DNA of 64,000 nucleotides from Candidatus Heimdallarchaeota archaeon LC_3 (lineage in GTDB: Archaea > Asgardarchaeota > Heimdallarchaeia > Hodarchaeales > LC-3), in assembly GCA_001940645.1 (NCBI GenBank), contig MDVS01000001.1, forward strand, positions 1-64,000, in the 5' to 3' direction. Shown here in pieces: positions 45,078 to 56,000 of the stretch. The translations under genes were made by a program, and so were the position numbers. The notes beneath the pieces are model-generated. The model saw only the letters and a program-made list of their open reading frames with translations, did not search any database and was not told the origin of the DNA. The stretch's first letter is position 1. Each line of letters opens with the position of its first letter.

Positions 45078-45565
45078 TAATACCCCTATAATTCACTTTT
45101 GTCGGTAGCTTTTTTGGGTTAAGTACTTCACCAGACATTCAAAATATTTTTTGAAAAAATAAAATGTATAACAAAAATAAGTTTTGTTAATATTCTTACA
45201 AAATTCAAAAATTTGAATTTTTCTTGCTAAAAAGATAAACACTGATTATTTATTAACCATTTAGAAGTTAAGTTAATTTTCAGTAACAGCAATCCTTATA
45301 ACATCAAAGAATTTGTGAAATCATGATTTGAGTCTATTTGTCTAGATTGACCCTTAACCTTAATCAGGTTATTCAGTTGAAAAAAGTTTTATTAATAAAA
45401 CAGAAGACGAATAAATTTAAGACGAAACGGTGAAAAAGTCTTTTGATTTGTTTTCTAACGTACTTATCTACCTTTAGCGATTGGAATGCAAGCACAATAT
45501 CTGGTTTTTTCTCGTTTTTAAGTATTGAAAACAAAAAAAGTCTAAATTTTTTAGGTGAGAATTAA
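45078..45565 (+). promoter_or_regulatory. Intergenic region with candidate promoter for the solute-binding protein gene
   Basis: No coding sequence seen in these 488 bases. The TATA-like TTTTTAAGTA at 45515-45524 lies about 45 bases before the ATG, and AGGTGAG ends 8 bases before it. The region also contains the divergent promoter of the polymerase gene on its left side. Confidence 0.4.
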
Positions 45566-47770
45566 ATGAAAGTAAATAAGAAAGTACTATTTGGTTTACT
45601 CATATTAGCTGCTTTCTCTACATTTTTTTGGAGTACATCCTCCACTGTTGTAGCAGAAACTGCTGGTACGAATCAAGCTAAGAGTGATCAGTTTTGGATC
45701 GATAATCGAGGTTATGTAGACCAGATTGTCTATAAAGTTATAACTCAGGATGAGTTATTAGTTGAAGCCACCAGAACTGGTGAGATTGATATCGTAGGAC
45801 AATTCGTAGATGTAGCTCTATTGAAACCCTCCGATTTAGCTGATCCTGATCTAGGTCTAACCCAAACCAGAAGACGAGGTTTTGGTCATATCACATTTAA
45901 CAACCAAGAATTTCCATCCAGTGTTCGTGCTATGAGACAAGGATTCGCTTATGCTTTAGATAAGGTGGAATTACAACAAAGAGCTTTAGGTGGGGCTTCT
46001 TTTACTGCTGACTCTGTTATTGTTGGTTCACTAGGTATATGGTCTTGTGAATATGAATTTACCTTATCTCCCTGTTCCCCCTCTTCAGAAACCTATTATG
46101 ATCCTCAAGTTGGATTAGGAAATACAACCATTCTAAATGCAGGGTTCTATGATTTTAATGGTGATGGTTTCCGTGAATATTTCACCGGAAATGTAACCGA
46201 TTCTACCCTTGGTTTAATCTGGAGTGGATCATCAGTTGCTCAAGGTAACGTTCTTGGTACAGCGAGTGGATATCCAGATCCTAACTGGAACGGATATACC
46301 TATTTGGGTGGAGATGGAACCCGAAGAACTTTTGCTGAAGTAAATGTGGTTATGAATGGTGACCCTCTTGGTCCAGGTTCATCAGGAGCTTCTGCCTTGG
46401 CTACCGGTATGGCTGATAGTGCTAATTGGGAAGATGTTGAATTCATTATTACTGGTTCTGCTGGAAGCAATATCGTAACTATTGTTGTCACCATGGTTTC
46501 AGAAGGATTTTATGCGATGGGTATTAAAGGTAACACTGAATTTATCACATTTGCTGCATTACTACAAAAAATGGACGCTGGTGATTTTGTTGGTCTCTTT
46601 TTTGCCTATAGTGGTATGGCTCCTAATCCAACATTTTTGCAAATATTCGATGGTGAAAGTGTTACCAACACCCAAAGAGCACGTTGGTATAACGATACTT
46701 TCGATGCGCTCTGGGACATAATTGACCAAAGCAGTGATTTTGATGAAGTTATTCAAGCTGGTTTCGATGCTCAACAAATATATTGGCAGGAACAACCAAT
46801 GGTTGTTATGTATAATAACGAATTAACTTCACTTTACAGAACAGACAAATTTGATGGATTCGTAACAGTACCTGGTGAAGGTGCATTTGGTTATGATAGC
46901 AGTATCAAGGTTCACTTGAAGAATACCTTAGAGAACTGGGATAAATATCCCAACTACCCTCTTGGAGGAACATATGTATTTGGATTAGCACAACCAATGG
47001 ATTCCCATAACAGTATGAACTCTAACAATGCATATACACGTGATGTGCTTGGTACTATTGAAGAATATTTGTTTGGCCTTAATCCAGAAGATTTAACCCG
47101 CATACCTTCAGGACTAGCTAGTGATTTTACAATTGAAGCACCATATACAGATGATGCTGCAACTAAAGCAGCTAATCCAGATGCTATGATTATCAATGGT
47201 TCTAAATTTACATTTAACCTATTAAATAATGTAACCTGGCATAATGGTGAAAACTTCACATCTGCTGATGTTGCATTCTCATTTGAAGTATTAAAAACCA
47301 ACGTTTCTCCAGTATACTTCGATAATCTTGAACACATTCCATTTGAAAGAATTGAAACACCCAATGATTATCAAGTAATCATCTATTCCAATTCATCTGG
47401 TTTGTTTGAATTCGCAAATACAGGTGTACCAATTTACCAGAAATCCTACTGGAGTCAATTCAATGATGTCGTAAATCATGACAATCCAGTTCCACAAGGA
47501 ACAGGGCCATATAAATGGGTAGCTTCAACTCCCGGAGAATTCTATCTCCAGGAAAGAAATGACGACTATTATCGTAAACCTACAGTAGACAGTTTCTTGA
47601 AATACTTCACTAAACCAACTGGCGTAACTACAACACCAACTACAACTACAACAACATCTGGTACAACAACAACTGACGAACCTTCTCCAGCACCCGGGTT
47701 TGAAATCTTGGTTACTTTAGCTGGTATGATGGTTGTTTCCGTTATATTCTTGAAGCTTCGAAGACGCTAA
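45566..47770 (+). CDS. Family 5 (peptide/nickel type) solute-binding protein with PGF-CTERM-like anchor
   Basis: The N-terminal 30 residues are a signal peptide (LFGLLILAAFSTFFW). The protein then has the family 5 pattern: TRTGEIDIVGQFVDVALLKP, MRQGFAYALDKVELQQRALGG near residue 130, and the second lobe with FNLLNNVTWHNGENFTSADVAFSFE (near 555) and VNHDNPVPQGTGPYKW near 643. Such proteins deliver peptides or sugars to ABC importers. The C-terminus has a Thr-rich stalk, then APGFEILVTLAG...LKLRRR, a hydrophobic helix and basic tail like the PGF-CTERM signals processed by archaeosortase. No permease or ATPase genes are adjacent. Confidence 0.85.
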   Translation: MKVNKKVLFGLLILAAFSTFFWSTSSTVVAETAGTNQAKSDQFWIDNRGYVDQIVYKVITQDELLVEATRTGEIDIVGQFVDVALLKPSDLADPDLGLTQTRRRGFGHITFNNQEFPSSVRAMRQGFAYALDKVELQQRALGGASFTADSVIVGSLGIWSCEYEFTLSPCSPSSETYYDPQVGLGNTTILNAGFYDFNGDGFREYFTGNVTDSTLGLIWSGSSVAQGNVLGTASGYPDPNWNGYTYLGGDGTRRTFAEVNVVMNGDPLGPGSSGASALATGMADSANWEDVEFIITGSAGSNIVTIVVTMVSEGFYAMGIKGNTEFITFAALLQKMDAGDFVGLFFAYSGMAPNPTFLQIFDGESVTNTQRARWYNDTFDALWDIIDQSSDFDEVIQAGFDAQQIYWQEQPMVVMYNNELTSLYRTDKFDGFVTVPGEGAFGYDSSIKVHLKNTLENWDKYPNYPLGGTYVFGLAQPMDSHNSMNSNNAYTRDVLGTIEEYLFGLNPEDLTRIPSGLASDFTIEAPYTDDAATKAANPDAMIINGSKFTFNLLNNVTWHNGENFTSADVAFSFEVLKTNVSPVYFDNLEHIPFERIETPNDYQVIIYSNSSGLFEFANTGVPIYQKSYWSQFNDVVNHDNPVPQGTGPYKWVASTPGEFYLQERNDDYYRKPTVDSFLKYFTKPTGVTTTPTTTTTTSGTTTTDEPSPAPGFEILVTLAGMMVVSVIFLKLRRR

Positions 47771-47795
47771 TCTTAGTAATATAATCGATATCTTT

Positions 47796-47840
47796 TCCCA
47801 AGTAATTTTCTTGGGATAACAATTTTTTTCTTTTTTTTTA
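47796..47840 (+). terminator. Hairpin and T-tract terminator after the solute-binding protein
   Basis: TCCCAAG pairs with CTTGGGA across a 7-base loop (47796-47816), followed within 5 bases by a T-rich tract. It lies about 25 bases after the stop codon. Confidence 0.7.
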
Positions 47841-48042
47841 ATTCTTTTTTTTTACAATAGACAAGAATTCTTCTTCCTAATCTAAAAATTCTTTTTTATA
47901 CTAGAACAATTTTTTCTCAGATAATAAGTATTTTTGACAAAAAGTATAGTTTGGAAATAAACAAATACGATGAGATTCTAACATCTATTTAAAGATCAAA
48001 ATTAAAATACAGAGTAATTTCTGTTCTAAAGATTGATTTACT

Positions 48043-48924
48043 ATGATGGCACCAACGAATAAAACTGTAATTTTAAAGTCTGAATTACCTTGGTCAACAA
48101 GGGAGATGTGGCTTCGCTTAATTATTTATTATATTCTAATTTCTACATTATTATTTATTTTACAATTTGGAATAGGGAGTTTTTTAATATATTATCCAGA
48201 AATTGAAAATATTTCAGAAACTATTTTATTTTCATTAACTGGCATTTTAGGAATTGGATTGACTTGGATATTTTTAAAATTTGATGATCGTCAAATAAAA
48301 CAAATTGGTGTGTTTATTCCTGATCGCATTATTCTATTGTTTTTGTTAGCTTTAATTTTTACTCCAATAGCTTTAATTTTTGGTTTTATTATCGAAAATG
48401 CTTTCGAAATCATTAATTTCACAGAAATGATTGAAGGATTAATTTCAGATCCTCTCATTTTAGTCTTAACAGCATTAGTTACTTTTTTAGGGATCGCTGT
48501 TGGAGAAGAAATTATGTTTAGGGGATATATATTACGTCTTTTAGAGTCAAATTTGACGTTTTGGAAGGCTGCCTTAATTAGTTCTATTCTGTTTGGATTG
48601 TTACATTCATTTTTGCTTGTGAGTAGTGAAAATGCATTAAACTCCATGATTGCAGTTGGTGTATCAGCTACTATATTTGGATTAATGTTTTCGTATGCAT
48701 ATTATAAAACGGGTAGGAGTTTGGGTTTACCAATTCTGATTCATGGAATATGGAATTTAGGGATTTTTATTTTTAATACTGAATTTCATTATGAAAAACT
48801 GGTCCAGGTATTTTTTGAAATTTTCTCTCAGACTCTCGCAGCTCTTATTTTAATAATTGTAATATATTATTATGCAGAAAGATTCCCAGCGAAGAGAAAA
48901 CTTCAAGTTTGGAAAAATACTTAG
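48043..48924 (+). CDS. CPBP-family intramembrane metalloprotease
   Basis: An integral membrane protein of 293 residues with about eight hydrophobic helices. The three CPBP (Abi/CAAX protease-like) motifs are present: GEEIMFRGY (EExxxR, near residue 160), FGLLHSF (FxxxH, near 185), and HGIWNLG (HxxxN, near 235). Family members cleave prenylated or membrane proteins, and some give immunity to bacteriocins. The substrate is unknown. The start is the first of two adjacent ATGs. A hydrolase of the nitrilase family follows downstream, in a separate transcript. Confidence 0.88.
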   Translation: MMAPTNKTVILKSELPWSTREMWLRLIIYYILISTLLFILQFGIGSFLIYYPEIENISETILFSLTGILGIGLTWIFLKFDDRQIKQIGVFIPDRIILLFLLALIFTPIALIFGFIIENAFEIINFTEMIEGLISDPLILVLTALVTFLGIAVGEEIMFRGYILRLLESNLTFWKAALISSILFGLLHSFLLVSSENALNSMIAVGVSATIFGLMFSYAYYKTGRSLGLPILIHGIWNLGIFIFNTEFHYEKLVQVFFEIFSQTLAALILIIVIYYYAERFPAKRKLQVWKNT

Positions 48925-49045
48925 CTTTCTTAATTCTTTATTGAAATTTCAAATTTCTTTTTAATTAAAAATTTCTTAATTTTTATCATCATTTTTGATA
49001 TTTTGTCTGAATTCTTTTTTAAAATCTTATATAATTTAAATATTA

Positions 49046-49864
49046 ATGAAAATTTTACTAAATTTAGTCCAGTTTGATATTAAAACAAATGATCCGATTC
49101 ATAATATTGATCGTATTAATAAATTACTTGAGAATGTGTCCTTTGAAAAGAATGATCAAAAATATAAACAGATAATAATAGTTCCTGAACTTTTTACTAC
49201 GGGGTTTGGAAATTTCGTTGAAATTAAAAATTGTGCAATTGATTTCTCTAATTTGAATAATCTAGCCCTAGAACAAACTGAACATTTAAAGAATTTAGCA
49301 AATAAGTACAATGCATTAATTCTAGGGTCAATTCCTGAATTAAAGAATAAATCTCTTTATAATTCATGCATAAGAATATCAACAGATTCCATTGAAGTTG
49401 TTTATAGAAAAATGCATTTATTTGGACCTATGGATGAACCTGAATTTTTCACTAACGGAAATACCTTATTGAACTTTGAATATTCATCCCTTAATATTGG
49501 AACACAAATTTGTTATGATTTACGGTTTCCAGAAGCAGCAAGAAAATTATCAGCTGATGGAGCTTCAATTATTTTTTATACGGCTGATTGGCCATCTAAA
49601 AGAGGCAATCATTGGAATCACTTATTAAAAGCTAGGGCAATTGAAAATCAATGTTTTGTCATAGGAGTTAATAGAGTAGGATCTGATAAATGGGGAGAAT
49701 ACTTTGGACGTAGCCAAATAATTTCTCCAATGGGTGAAATACTCGGATCGCTAAAACAAGAAGAGTCATGTTTAACGAAAATGATTGATGTTACTAAAGA
49801 AATTGAGTCTTCGCGTTTAAAATTTAATGTACATAAAGATAGAAGAATAACTTTAGAAACATAA
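49046..49864 (+). CDS. Carbon-nitrogen hydrolase (nitrilase superfamily)
   Basis: The catalytic triad Glu-Lys-Cys is visible: VPELFTTGFG (Glu near residue 47), VYRKMHLFGP (Lys near 117), and GTQICYDLRFPE (Cys near 154). The 272-residue length fits omega-amidase and related amidases acting on small amides. The neighbour at 49961 is an asparaginase, so both may work on amide nitrogen. A TATA-like stretch (TATAATTTAAATAT) directly precedes the ATG, so the mRNA may be nearly leaderless. Confidence 0.88.
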   Translation: MKILLNLVQFDIKTNDPIHNIDRINKLLENVSFEKNDQKYKQIIIVPELFTTGFGNFVEIKNCAIDFSNLNNLALEQTEHLKNLANKYNALILGSIPELKNKSLYNSCIRISTDSIEVVYRKMHLFGPMDEPEFFTNGNTLLNFEYSSLNIGTQICYDLRFPEAARKLSADGASIIFYTADWPSKRGNHWNHLLKARAIENQCFVIGVNRVGSDKWGEYFGRSQIISPMGEILGSLKQEESCLTKMIDVTKEIESSRLKFNVHKDRRITLET

Positions 49865-49960
49865 GGACGTTAAGTATTGTTAACATAAAAAACCAGTAAA
49901 ATACAAAATAATTTTTATAAAAAATAAAATTTTTCCTTCTAAATTAAAATGGTGCTATAA

Positions 49961-51007
49961 ATGGTTGTAGTTCTTCTAGGATGTGGAGGAACCATATCAA
50001 TGAATAGAAACAAGGGTACTGGATTTCAACCCGAATTCTTCATTGATGATTTATTAAAACAAATTCCAGAACTCAAGGGTTTTTCAGATCTCGAAACGGA
50101 ACAAATTTTGCATGAAGATTCCTCAAATTTGCAACCCGAAGATTGGTTATTAATTACTCGAGCAATATATGATCATATTAATAGATCTGAAGTTGAAGGA
50201 ATTGTAGTCGTCCATGGAACGGATACATTAACTTATTCCGCGTCGATTTCTGCACTAATGGTTCAAAATCTTCCCAAACCTGTAATTTTTACAGGTTCTC
50301 AAATTCCTCTCTCCCGTGTTGGGTCTGATGGAAGAAAAAATTTAATAGATTCTATTCGTGTAGCTAAAGAAGTAGATATAGCTGAATCAGTAATAGTTTT
50401 CAATAACAAAATTTTTCGTTCTGTTAGAACATTAAAGCTGCGAGAATATGAAATTGCTGCCTTTGATACAGTAGATTCTCCACCAATTGGAGACATTTCT
50501 TTAAATATTAATATATTGGATAGAAATCATCGGAAAAGAAATATAAACTCAAAAGCTAAATATTTTCCTTATTTAGATCCCCATGTTGCACTTATTACAC
50601 TCTTTCCAGGATTAGATCCAAAAAGTTTAGAACAAATGGTTTTTAACGGTGGATATCGAGGAATAATACTCGAATCATATGGTGCAGGAAATATTCCTAT
50701 AAAAAATCGATCTTTATTACCATTAATTAATACTTTACATGAACAAAATATCCCAGTTACTGTTACAACACAATGTATCTGGGGGAGAACAGAAATGATG
50801 TTATATGAAAGTGGTCGAAAGGCATATCAGGCAGGTGCAATACCAGGCTACGATATGACATCGCCAACAGCTCTTTTAAAGAAAATGTGGGCGTTGGGAA
50901 AAAACAAAGGGGCGGTTTCAATCGAGAAAATTGAAAAGGATATGCACACAAATTATGTTGGTGAGATTAATCCTGAAATCATTCCACGTGAAGATTTAGT
51001 AGATTAA
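49961..51007 (+). CDS. ansA: L-asparaginase, type I-like
   Basis: The two active-site Thr regions are present: LLGCGGTISMN (near residue 10), and VVVHGTDTLTYSAS (near 88), and a Lys in SDGRKNLIDSIRVAKE. C-terminal segments ILESYGAGNIP and TTQCIWGRTEMMLYESGR fit asparaginases. The archaeal tRNA amidotransferase subunit GatD has a similar domain but with an N-terminal extension of about 80 residues, which is absent here, so this is a free-standing asparaginase. It would release aspartate and ammonia. Confidence 0.88.
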   Translation: MVVVLLGCGGTISMNRNKGTGFQPEFFIDDLLKQIPELKGFSDLETEQILHEDSSNLQPEDWLLITRAIYDHINRSEVEGIVVVHGTDTLTYSASISALMVQNLPKPVIFTGSQIPLSRVGSDGRKNLIDSIRVAKEVDIAESVIVFNNKIFRSVRTLKLREYEIAAFDTVDSPPIGDISLNINILDRNHRKRNINSKAKYFPYLDPHVALITLFPGLDPKSLEQMVFNGGYRGIILESYGAGNIPIKNRSLLPLINTLHEQNIPVTVTTQCIWGRTEMMLYESGRKAYQAGAIPGYDMTSPTALLKKMWALGKNKGAVSIEKIEKDMHTNYVGEINPEIIPREDLVD

Positions 51008-51075
51008 TAATTTTTTTTAAAATCGCTTTTTGACAAAAATTAGAAAGAAGATCCCTTCCTCCAGGGTGTGGAGAT

Positions 51076-51378
51076 TCACGCTCCACCAAGTCTTGTGAGA
51101 TTTTCATCTAAATTATCCCAATCTTCTGCTGAATCAGGAGCAAAAATAAAATACCCGACATCTTCAGGGAAAATAGAAACAAAAATGGATTCAAAATTTT
51201 CCATGTAGAATTGAATCCGTTCATCAACGGGCATTGTTTTTAATAACGTTAATAGTGATTGTTGAGAAGGTCTAATTAATTTAACATCAATAGTTTCTCC
51301 CCTTACAAGAACAAATTGTTTATTTGTTTGTTTGAAGTCTTTTAATCTTTGAATGGACTTATTTTTATCTTGGGACAT
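51076..51378 (-). CDS. Small hypothetical acidic protein
   Basis: 100 residues with no recognised motif. The N-terminus is lysine-rich, the middle has a short beta-like part (QFVLVRGETIDVKLIRP), and the C-terminus is acidic and aromatic (IFPEDVGYFIFAPDSAEDWDNL). It converges with the asparaginase gene, and a short inverted repeat (GTGGAG/CTCCAC at 51068-51086) overlaps its last codons and may aid termination of both. Confidence 0.5.
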   Translation of the reverse strand: MSQDKNKSIQRLKDFKQTNKQFVLVRGETIDVKLIRPSQQSLLTLLKTMPVDERIQFYMENFESIFVSIFPEDVGYFIFAPDSAEDWDNLDENLTRLGGA

Positions 51379-52043
51379 TATAAAAACCTAAGATTTTTTT
51401 AAAAAATAATTTCTGATAATTATCTATAATAATCGCTAATTCTTTAAGAATTTTCCATATTTAAAAGACCTTTGCTTTCTGGAAAATACTAAACGTTATT
51501 TAATAAATTTTTCAGTAGATTCACTCATTATCAATCGAAATTTGTAACTAATGAAATAGTAAATAGTTGTTCTTATATCAGATTTCTAATTAAAAAATAT
51601 AAAGATGATTTTATTAGCGACAATAGAAATTTTTTTTAGGAATATTAAAATTATAATTATTTTTAGGGTATATGTTGCATTTATCAAAAAAATTGTATCT
51701 GAAAGAGTTTTTCAATGCTTATTCTAAATTTAATATAAAATCCGTTATAAAAACAATCAAATCACATTATTAGAAAATCAAATTGTTGTTTGGAATTCTC
51801 ATAGATATAATATTATATAAAAAATATATTGAGCATTCTCGTTTGATAGTTAAATTTCGGAGAAAATTTTTCTTTGGAAATACTATCATATATTTAAAAT
51901 TTAAAATAAAGTAAAAAACAAGCTCAAAATTCAATTTTTCAATCATTTTAATTTGAATTAGACCAAAGGTTTACTTTCATCAAAAGTTAGTCTTATAAAC
52001 AACCTTTAACTAATGAAATTATATACTGGAAGGACCTATTAAT
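51379..52043. other. Long AT-rich non-coding interval
   Basis: About 660 bases with no credible coding sequence on either strand and no known RNA motif. The right end has a TATA-like CTTATAAA near 51991-51998 and a purine-rich GGAAGGA about 10 bases before the ATG at 52044. The rest has only simple A/T runs. An unannotated small RNA cannot be excluded. Confidence 0.5.
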
Positions 52044-52352
52044 ATGGCAATTGAATGGATAAAAAAGCAAAACGACAAACCTCTTTCAGGATCAGCACTA
52101 AAAATACTCGAAATACTTGATAAAACACAGGAAGTAAGCGCATCAGACTTAAAAGATCAACTTAACTTTTCCACTCGAACCATTCATTATGCATTAAAAA
52201 CACTACAAGATCGTAGTTTAATTGAAAAAAAGCCGTATTTATTGGATATGCGTCAAACTCGATATGTCATCGCTCAACAAATATTGAAGAAGGCAAAATC
52301 TGAAGCTAGCTTCATGATTAAAGAACAGTCAATGTTCTTCACTAACAGATAA
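52044..52352 (+). CDS. Winged-helix DNA-binding protein, relative of the proteins at 3481 and 4500
   Basis: 102 residues. Helix-turn-helix in SASDLKDQLNFSTRTIHYALKTLQDRSLIEK (about residues 33-63), followed by a wing KPYLLDMRQTRYVIA. The layout and the wing (xxLxDxRxxxYx) match the two duplicated proteins at 3481 and 4500, so they form one family, with this the diverged, stand-alone member. A MarR-like fold is the broad call. GGAAGGA lies about 10 bases upstream. Confidence 0.75.
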   Translation: MAIEWIKKQNDKPLSGSALKILEILDKTQEVSASDLKDQLNFSTRTIHYALKTLQDRSLIEKKPYLLDMRQTRYVIAQQILKKAKSEASFMIKEQSMFFTNR

Positions 52353-52450
52353 ACTGAATATAAACCTTTTTTTGACGAAATATGTTAGTCTATTTACTAT
52401 TTCTTAGTTAAAAATGAATTTATACTAGGACTACCATTTTCGTTTCTTTA

Positions 52451-52816
52451 TTGGGTAAAATATCAAATGACTATTTTATATCATATTTAAAATCTGATAA
52501 ATTTTATCATAAGAAGATGAAAACTGAAGATCTGAAATGTTTTTTGTGTAAAGTTCCAATAGAAAAACAAATTCAACTACTTTCCTTAAAAGAATATCAG
52601 CTAGCTATTAGAGGAGGGTACCGATTTAATAAATCATATCCAAATTTGAAACAACCAAATATTAAAGGAGAAAATGGGATTATAAATCTAAAACAAGAGG
52701 ATAAAAACAAACTTAAAGAACTTATTCAATTAGAGAAAGAATTAACAAAAAATAGGGTTCAAATTTGTACAACTTGTCGTAAAAAAATAGATAAGCACAT
52801 CAACCAGATTGTTTAA
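52451..52816 (+). CDS. Small protein with four-cysteine zinc-binding pattern
   Basis: 121 residues starting at TTG. Two CxxC pairs stand far apart (CFLCKVP near residue 32, and CTTCRKKI near 109), with a charged helical middle between them. This could be a zinc-binding protein of the HNH or treble-clef sort, but no His cluster is seen. The N-terminus is poorly supported. An ATG further inside (52518, MKTEDLKCFLC) is an alternative start. A hairpin terminator follows. Confidence 0.5.
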   Translation: MGKISNDYFISYLKSDKFYHKKMKTEDLKCFLCKVPIEKQIQLLSLKEYQLAIRGGYRFNKSYPNLKQPNIKGENGIINLKQEDKNKLKELIQLEKELTKNRVQICTTCRKKIDKHINQIV

Positions 52817-52834
52817 CCTGAATCAGGTTTTTAT
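52815..52834 (+). terminator. Short hairpin terminator
   Basis: AACCTGA and TCAGGTT are separated by one base, followed by TTTTT. It overlaps the stop codon of the gene at 52451. Confidence 0.5.
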
Positions 52835-52986
52835 GGATAAAGCCTAATTATCAAAATTTTTTGTCAATCTGGCATTTTTTAGACAGTAAATCTGGTTGCA
52901 GTTAGGGATAAATCTAATAAACTAGAAGTATCTGTTAAAGATTTAACACGATATGGGCTATTCATTAAGAATCAAGATTCTTTGTG

Positions 52987-53007
52987 AGTTATCTCGAGTA
53001 GATAACT
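52987..53007. promoter_or_regulatory. Perfect inverted repeat upstream of the S8 protease
   Basis: AGTTATCT, a 5-base loop CGAGT, and AGATAACT. It lies about 85 bases before the protease start, in a place where an operator or RNA hairpin could act. Confidence 0.5.
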
Positions 53008-53089
53008 TGCTATTTGTATCGTGTGTTAATTTTTTCTAAGATGAAAGCTCATATCGCAAGTAAAAGAAAAGAATCGGTGAATAAAAAAC

Positions 53090-56000
53090 ATGATAAATGT
53101 TGCGAAAAAACAAATGTCAAGTACTGGTTGGCTTATTATCGCAGTGTTTCTGGTATCCGCTTTTGCGGCTGTCACCTTTGTTGCAGTACAAAATACTACA
53201 ACAACTATAAATATACGTGACAATCCACTTGCACCTGTGAATAATGCCCCAGTTAGTATTGATGAAACTGGATCATCAACTCCAGTAGTTACACCAACTC
53301 AACTAGCTCTAGAAGCTAGATTAGATCCAGCAACTTATAGTTGGGTGGAAACTGGTGTACTATCAGAGAATGTAAAAAGATCAGCATTTGGTGATGCAGT
53401 GATTACAGTATTCGTTTCAGATCCTATCAACACAAAAGCCATTAATGATAATATGATCGTTGAATCTTACATTGATATTGGTGGTTTTTATATTATTTTT
53501 GGTAGTGTTGCGGATACTGCAAGTTTACAAAGGCTTGCCTTAAGCAGTAAATATGTAAGAATTGAAGCTAGCACATTTGCTGAACCAGAAGTTCAAAATA
53601 CTGATAAATTTTATGACGATTTTGCATCTCCTGAACTTTTCGTTGTAAACGATGAGATGTGGACTAATTCTGGTAGTGCAATAGGTATAGACGGATCTGG
53701 TGTTACAATTGCCATTGTTGATGGTGGTGTTGACTTTGGTAACTCAGATTTAGAACCTGCACTTGCCCTAAATGGAACTGGATTTCCACTTTCTTTTGAT
53801 ACAGAAGGTTGGAGTTTAGTCTCTACACCTCTTTATGTTGGTCACAAAGGAGATAATGCGTCGTTGGCTGATGTTCCTATTACTTCAGACAACACAACCA
53901 TTTTATTCAGTGAAGTCAATATCTTAGACAAAATAACTGTTAATGATGAATTTGGTATTCAAGATTTCGAATTCTGGCGTGATAGTTTCTATTTCTGGGC
54001 TCCACAAGATTGGACAATTGATCCAGCTTGGATTAGTGGAAACAATCAAGCCCCACCAAAATTCGGAGTTCTCTGGCAAAATATACCCTTTGGTGAAGCT
54101 GGTTTATCATGGCAATTTGGTTATGCCTTAACCTTAGATATTGATGGTGATGGTGTTTATGACTCCGCAGTCATTGATAATGCCACATCAGCTTTCGCTA
54201 CTTACCAGTTCTATACTGGTAACTACTTTGGTGAAGAACAGCCTAAAACACCTTTCTATGCAGACTTTGATTTTACAAATGATAAAGTAGTTACATGGAC
54301 CTCTGGTATTCCGTCCGATTTTACTTTCGCTGCCGATTGGGATGGTGATGGTTGGAATGACTGGTCGTGGGGTCACATGGGTTCCGCTTATAATAGATAT
54401 GGATACTTATCACAAAATACAACCCTTTATGGAAATATTATTGAAGGAGTTGACCCAGAAGGTTCTGGTTTCGTAGCTATCCACCCAGTTGAGTCTGGTT
54501 TCGCATCTCACGGAACGTGGGCTGGTTCAATGGCAGTTTCAAGAGGAGTTGTTGACTCATTTGTTTATAATAATCAACCAGGTTCTTGGGATTATCCAAA
54601 CGGTAACAATACAGCGTACAAATTAACTGGTTCTGCTCCTGGTGCACAATTAATGTCCATTGCATGGGGTGATTCATCCCAAGATGCTTTCCTCGCTTGG
54701 ATGTGGGCAGCAGGTTTTGCTCTTGATACTAAAGATCAAGATAAAATTGCCTTAGAAGGTGCCCAATGGAGTTGGAGTGGCCAATTAAGAGCTAACCTCA
54801 CCACTAACAGTTGGGGTAGTAACGCATTCGCCCAAGGTCATGATGTCCTTGATTGGATGATTGATCTTATGTCTTCTCCTGACATGGGTGGTGATGCTAC
54901 ATTCACACGTGATCCATATGCCTTTGCCACTTTCAATACTACCCACTTTATTGATACCCCAACTTCTGGTTCATCTTATCAACCATTCACAGCCAACCCA
55001 ACAAACAATACTATATTCTTTATTGGTCACAACAAACCATTTAGCGGAATAGATACTTATGTTTACAATGGATCTTCAGCTTATACTGGAAATCTCGATT
55101 ATCTATACTGGAGTGGTTCTGCTTGGGTTGCTTTATCTGGTGTTACTGGTGCCGTTGATTGGACAGATGATACAGATCCAGATACGTCTCAATCAACTAC
55201 ATGGACAGTACCTGGAGGCTGGGCTCCTTACAATATGACACCCTCTATTGATGAATTGTACTGGATTGGTATCAATATAACAGATACCGTATTTGATTTT
55301 ACTCAAGTTAACCTTTCTTGGGTCGAAGTCCAAGTTGATAATCCTTTCCTAGGTTATCCAGGTATGTTAATGGTTACCTCGGCCGGTAACGGTGGATATT
55401 ACCAATCAAATAGTGATGCTTATGGAACATTATCACTAAAAGTCGGTTCATCCCGATCTTCACACCTATACTCAAACGTCTATGCTAACAATTACCAAAA
55501 TGGTTTAGTTGCTGAACACAGCAGCGCTGGACCAAACGGTATTGGTCGTCCATCAGTCGATGTTTTAGCACCAGGTTGGAATGTTTATTCCCCTGCTCCT
55601 CTATACTCTAGAGGAGATTCCCCATTCATTATGGGTGACAGTGGTTATTCATTCGTTAGCTGGTCTGGAACTTCTGCTTCTAGTCCTTCAGCAGCTGGTG
55701 TAGCTGCCATAGTTTTAGACGCTATGGCCTTACTATCTGGTATTTGGGCTAGTCCAGTTGAACTAAAGAGAATCTTAAAAGCTTCAGCTTCTGATTTAGG
55801 CTATTCAGCTGAATTACAAGGTGCTGGTTTGCTTAATGCCTCCGCTGCTATTGATTTACTTTCTGGTGGTTTCATGGCTCAATCGAATGTAACCTATGAG
55901 AACACATTCTGGGCTAACACCCGTCAGCAGAAATTCTTTGGATATCCATACAACTTCTATGAAGATGGTATTTTTGGATGGGCTGATGAGATAGATGTTA

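Noticed and set aside
51068..51086. Inverted repeat GTGGAG/CTCCAC as a separate terminator feature
   Set aside because: It overlaps the last codons of the minus-strand gene and lacks a clear T tract after it on the plus strand; mentioned only in that gene's entry.
53014..53220. Open frame just before and over the start of the S8 protease
   Set aside because: It overlaps the protease signal peptide in another frame, and the translation has no support.
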